DNA of 64,000 nucleotides from Phyto melanocephala. Its lineage: Eukaryota > Arthropoda > Insecta > Diptera > Rhinophoridae. Within the stretch, counting starts at the first letter, position 1; each line of letters starts with the position of its first letter. Positions 60,206 to 64,000 of the stretch are shown here, one piece after another. The notes beneath the pieces were generated by a model that worked only from the letters and a program-made list of their open reading frames with translations, was not told the origin of the DNA and did no database searches. The stretch is taken from positions 147,004,223 through 147,068,222 of the forward strand of contig OW799233.1 in NCBI GenBank assembly GCA_941918925.1, written 5' to 3'. The translations under genes and the position numbers were made by a program.

Positions 60206-60690
60206 AATATTAGAGTAGGCGAAATTTGAAGGACAGATAACAGCGCTTATTAAGAATCATAAACTCATTATGAGGTAAAATCAAGATTTTGATTGCTAGC
60301 TACATAGACATACATACACTCTTCTGTCAGGCTCTATTACTAAACTAACTCACGATCATCTTGCACATGAACAAAACACATGTATAAACGACAAATTGCT
60401 TCTTTGTGAAATCAAATATTTATGGTTCAATTGAAAATATACGTAAATATTATATAATATATCGACGGTCACAAATTCACAAATTATGAAATTCAGTTCT
60501 TCAGGATTCCAATACATTTTACAAAAAAAACACCTCAACAAAAAAATTCAATACAGTTGTATTAAAAACAACAGTTTTTCAAGCAATTTTGCAAAGAAGT
60601 TACATTAGAATAATACAGTTTTTAACTTCTCCTGTAAAGTTACAATTATTTCAGTTAAGGCCTTTCCACTTGTGATCAACGAAATGTACA
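60206..60690. other. no gene seen
   Basis: Nothing recognised between the retrotransposon relic and the mariner. Confidence 0.5.
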
Positions 60691-60692
60691 TA

Positions 60693-61625
60693 AAGGGTGT
60701 ATTTTTTACAGGTTTGTTTTTCGAATAGAGATAAAACTGGCATTTTGTGGTCAAATCTGGCAACTCTAATGTCATTTATGTTCAGTTTGGTTTGCCATTT
60801 CATCATGAACAGGTTGACAAAAGAACAACGCTTGCAAATCGTGCAAATTTATTTCGAAAATTGAGATTGATCTCGATGCTGATTTTCATCGCAAAATTTT
60901 GTTCAGTGATGAGGCTCATTTTTGGTTGAATGGCTACGTCAACAAGCAAAATTGCCGCATTTGTAGTGAAGAGAATCCACATGCGACCCTTGAGACGCCA
61001 TTACATCCACAAAAACTGACTGTTTGGTGTGCTCTATGGGCTGGTGGAGTCATTGGGCCATACTTCTTCCGAAATAATGCTGGAGAGGCAGTTACCGTTA
61101 ATGGAGACCGGTATAGAGCCATGATAACCGACTATTTTGTTCCCGAATTGGATGGCATGAATGTGGATGAGTTGTGGTTCCAACAAGACGGCGCTACATG
61201 CCACACAGCGCACGCCACAATCGATTTATTGAAGGAAACATTCGATGAGCGCATAATTTCGCGGAATGGACCTGTCAATTGGCCACCAAGATCGTGTGAT
61301 TTGACACCATTGGATTATTTTCTTTGGGGATATGTGAAGTCGCTCGTCTACGCCAACAAACCAGAAATGTTAGGGGAATTGGAAGCCAACATCCGTGGCG
61401 TTATTGCCGACATACGGCCCCATATGCTCGAAAAAGTGGTTAAAAATTGGACCTGTAGAATTGGCTTTATTCGAACCAGCCGCGGCGGCCACATGCCTGA
61501 AATCATATTTAAACATTAACGGCATAAAATTATCCTTCCAATTAAGCCAAATTGATGGTCATTAAAACGATTTTCTTGTGTTTTATTTCAATTCGAAGTT
61601 CTATACCACTGAAAAAAACACCCAG
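60693..61625 (+). mobile_element. mariner (DD41D type), internally deleted, best preserved copy
   Basis: The ends AAGGGTGTATTTTTTACAGG (left) and, on the other strand, CTGGGTGTTTTTTTCAGTGG (right) are imperfect inverted repeats, with TA outside (60691-60692, 61626-61627). The length is 933 bp, against roughly 1.3 kb for a full element. The shortfall is a deletion joining the very N-terminus of the transposase to the catalytic domain. Confidence 0.8.
60805..61519 (+). pseudogene. mariner-superfamily transposase, DD41D, deletion plus frameshift
   Basis: The N-terminal piece starts at ATG 60805 (MNRLTKEQRLQIVQIYFEN) and stops. Sequence then resumes in another frame (DLDADFHRKILFSDEAHFW), open from about 60857 to TAA 61519. 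The DNA-binding helix-turn-helix region between is deleted. Catalytic Asp residues: FSDEAHF, LWFQQDGATCHT, and SCDLTPLDYFLWG; 41 residues separate the second from the third, the spacing of the rosa-like mariners first described from tephritid flies. The remaining 206 codons have no stop. The C-terminus GGHMPEIIFKH is complete. It cannot bind DNA normally, but it is the youngest-looking transposase here. Confidence 0.85.
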
Positions 61626-61627
61626 TA

Positions 61628-63019
61628 GTTGTTTTAAGTTCAGTGAAAATTAAACTTAATACAAATTAAAATTTGTTTCGTATATTGTTGTAAAATAGTT
61701 TTTTAAAAAGTATATTTAAAAATTAATATTGCAATAGTATTTGTAAATATCTCAGCCATTTTTGCTGGGTTTTAGAAATTTGATTTATAAAAAAAAACAG
61801 GGAAAACAGCACACCGCTGAATCGATTACCATAAAAAGATGTTGAAAATATTAAATTTATGAGATTGCAAATAAATATTACACATAAACTTTTATCACTT
61901 AGTCTAAAGGGTACAAAAATGCAAACAAAAAATAAAACGAAAAATGACTTGTTAATCACGTAGTCGTTTTAGGTCATAAAAATTCCTTATACGCCTCTTG
62001 CATATTTCTTTTGTATTTTTTTTTTAACAAAAAACCAAAAAAAAAAAGAAATAAAAAAATAAAGTATAGAAAACTTAAAAAGACATTTACTTGAGTTTTA
62101 TTGATTTAAATACGTAATTGGTAAGAAACTACCGTCAATGTTTATGGTCTATAAAAACAGTTTTCTTAATTTGTTTTCTATTTTAATAGACGATTTAATT
62201 TTAAAAATACTTTATATTTTATGGATGCCATTTTAAGCACACATACGAAACAAACATTTTTATGATGAACAAGCCATAACCTGCACACGCATACATTTAG
62301 AAGTTGGAGCAACATTTCAACATTTAAAATATTCTATGGAGGCCAGTAAATGAACAGCGAGCTAAAACAAAATTAAGGCAGGAAAAAAAACTAGCATCCA
62401 TTGGGCTTACAAATATTTACACACATGCACAAACAAACATACCAAAAAAGGCCAACTAGGGAAACGTGCAACTCTATTTTGTTATAATTAGAAACATGCA
62501 ACAAACATAAATTGCAACAAAATACCAAAAATTGTTTATAGTTTTGACCATTAAAACGTTTTACAGTCGCCAATGCCATACATTCAAATCATCAAAATTA
62601 TCATTATTCAACTTGCACTCCACAAACGTCGCCATAATCATCAATGGGAATAATTATTTTTATGACGATTTCCGAAATGAATAAAAAAAAAACAAGCAAA
62701 CAAATAGAAATTATACATAAATGAAATAGTACATGGTGGATATAATAAATTCCCAAAATGTTTAGTATAATTGTGTGAGTTTGTTTCGGAAACCATGAAT
62801 TGGTTTTAAAATTGTATATTCAAATTATTGTTTTGTATTCATAAAACTAAAACAATATCCCAGCAACAAATACTCAGCATCTTAAGAAGCAAAAAAGAGG
62901 TAAAATTTCTGCAAAATTTTACAATAGAAAAAGAGAATGACATTGCCCTCTAACATCAATAAATCTGTGGCAAAAAAGAAAAATTGTCATGTCCGAAAAG
63001 CACTTTTATATTTTTGAGC
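61628..63019. other. AT-rich DNA, no gene seen
   Basis: Chance frames only; A-runs near 62034-62060. Confidence 0.5.
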
Positions 63020-63340
63020 TGATTTTAAAAAGATAAAGACTATTATTTAATTCCGCACTATTAAAATTAAAGATTATACTCAGTTTCGTTAATTACGTTA
63101 AATTATAAGTTAAAATAATTTATTATTCCCAATTATATTGTTATCTGAAAAGATATAGGCAATAAGTTTGTACGCTGTAACTTCCTGCTAAGTTGCCTAA
63201 AATCGTTGAAAGTTCGCTTGAGAATAATTCCGAATTCCGTAATTGCAATGACGTGATTATCTTAACTTAAGCTTATGTTAAGTTAAGTTGGTTTTCCTTT
63301 TTGGCACAGATCTATTGTCGTATATCTAGATTCTGCTGCT
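63020..63340 (+). repeat. unclassified dispersed repeat, copy 2
   Basis: Partner of 18480-18790 in the same orientation. This copy also holds a 10-bp inverted pair CTTAACTTAA/TTAAGTTAAG near 63261-63287. No coding or terminal motif. Confidence 0.55.
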
Positions 63341-64000
63341 GATGCGCGTTGTTTGCAGACAATAATGTAAATAAGAAAAAAAGCGTGGCAGTTTACATGT
63401 AAATCTATTACATACTCTGCAAATAACTTGAGAATCTGCATTTAATATGGAAACAACAAAAAGTTGGCAAACCTGTGTTATCAATCATCATATAAATTAA
63501 CTTAGCTACAGGATTATTTTATTTGTAACATGACTAATAGACTTATAAATTTGAGGATTGGCCAATGAGCTTCACAACTTGCACACATGGTAAAAATCTA
63601 TTAAGAGGTAAAGTAAGTAGCTAGAACTTTCACAGTGAACTAGAACAAAAAATGAGAGGTTAGGAGGCATTTCTCATGCAAACTTAATACTTTCTTTCGA
63701 ATGTCTGGACAACAACACTAGAGTAACTCAAAAAATTAGTGTGTATGCATGTATAACTATTGTACAGTGCACAACCGGAAATGTGTAGATGGTAGCTTTA
63801 AATTTTAGGACGACAAAAGAAATGCCAATTTCACAACATAATGTTTTGCCCAAAGACGATTTTTCTGTTAGCAAAGCATTGGTCCCGCGCTATTTAGACT
63901 CACTTTATACATTCTGTATGTGTTTGATTATATTTTAGAGCGAGATATAGTTTTAGTTAAAATTCGCTTGTGTACTTATTTCTTTACTTAACGATTATTT
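63341..64000. other. no gene seen
   Basis: Nothing recognised to the end of the window. Confidence 0.5.

Overview
This window is AT-rich eukaryotic DNA from a large, repeat-filled insect genome, most likely a fly (Diptera) and probably a calyptrate (muscoid or blow-fly-like) species. The reasons are INE-1/DINE-1-like Helentron-derived repeats, minisatellite units of the 'gtgggcgtggc' type, abundant internally deleted mariner (DD41D spacing), Tc1, piggyBac and PIF/Harbinger elements, Helitrons with CTAG 3' ends, and insect-type retrotransposon gag and RNase H relics. The species call is inference. I find no convincing host protein-coding exon, tRNA gene or rRNA gene, so the window looks intergenic or like one long intron, and it is a graveyard of transposable elements (TEs).

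Layout. 0-7.9 kb: unique AT-rich DNA with a SINE fragment (520-714), a mariner scrap (3860-4030) and a decayed Tc1 transposase (4360-5245). 7.9-14.0 kb: two copies of a Helentron-like repeat (here 'family A'), the first holding a mariner relic and the second a 619-bp internally deleted mariner, with a Helitron fragment between them. 14-25 kb: a 474-bp MITE, a Helentron-like 'family B' copy, a Helitron with 141-bp repeats (17.3-18.1 kb), a gag relic (22.2-22.8 kb) and an old family A copy. 24.9-26.9 kb: a complete-ended but frameshifted piggyBac with TTAA on both sides. 27.7-31.3 kb: a mariner interrupted by a full family A copy that itself carries the 620-bp deleted mariner. 31.7-32.6 kb: a PIF/Harbinger element with a TAA duplication. 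34-37.8 kb: two family B copies and a plus-strand family A copy containing a mariner that contains a tRNA-related SINE with a 9-bp duplication.

41.8-42.6 kb: a complete Helitron abutting 22 GATA units. 44-49.4 kb: family B relics, a strong 19-bp-arm hairpin and a pair of small inverted-repeat elements. 51.2-53.0 kb: a second PIF/Harbinger deletion derivative, an orphan 115-codon ORF and a 3'-truncated Helitron. 55-57.3 kb: Helitron, family B, piggyBac-like and gag scraps. 59.3-60.2 kb: a non-LTR retrotransposon RNase H/C-terminus carrying a near-identical 152-bp triplication. 60.7-61.6 kb: the best preserved DD41D mariner transposase.

The genes do not form a pathway. What the window records is the order of insertions. 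Several nests can be read directly because target-site duplications survive or because sister copies keep the empty site. All protein assignments come from motif recognition by eye; no database search was run.
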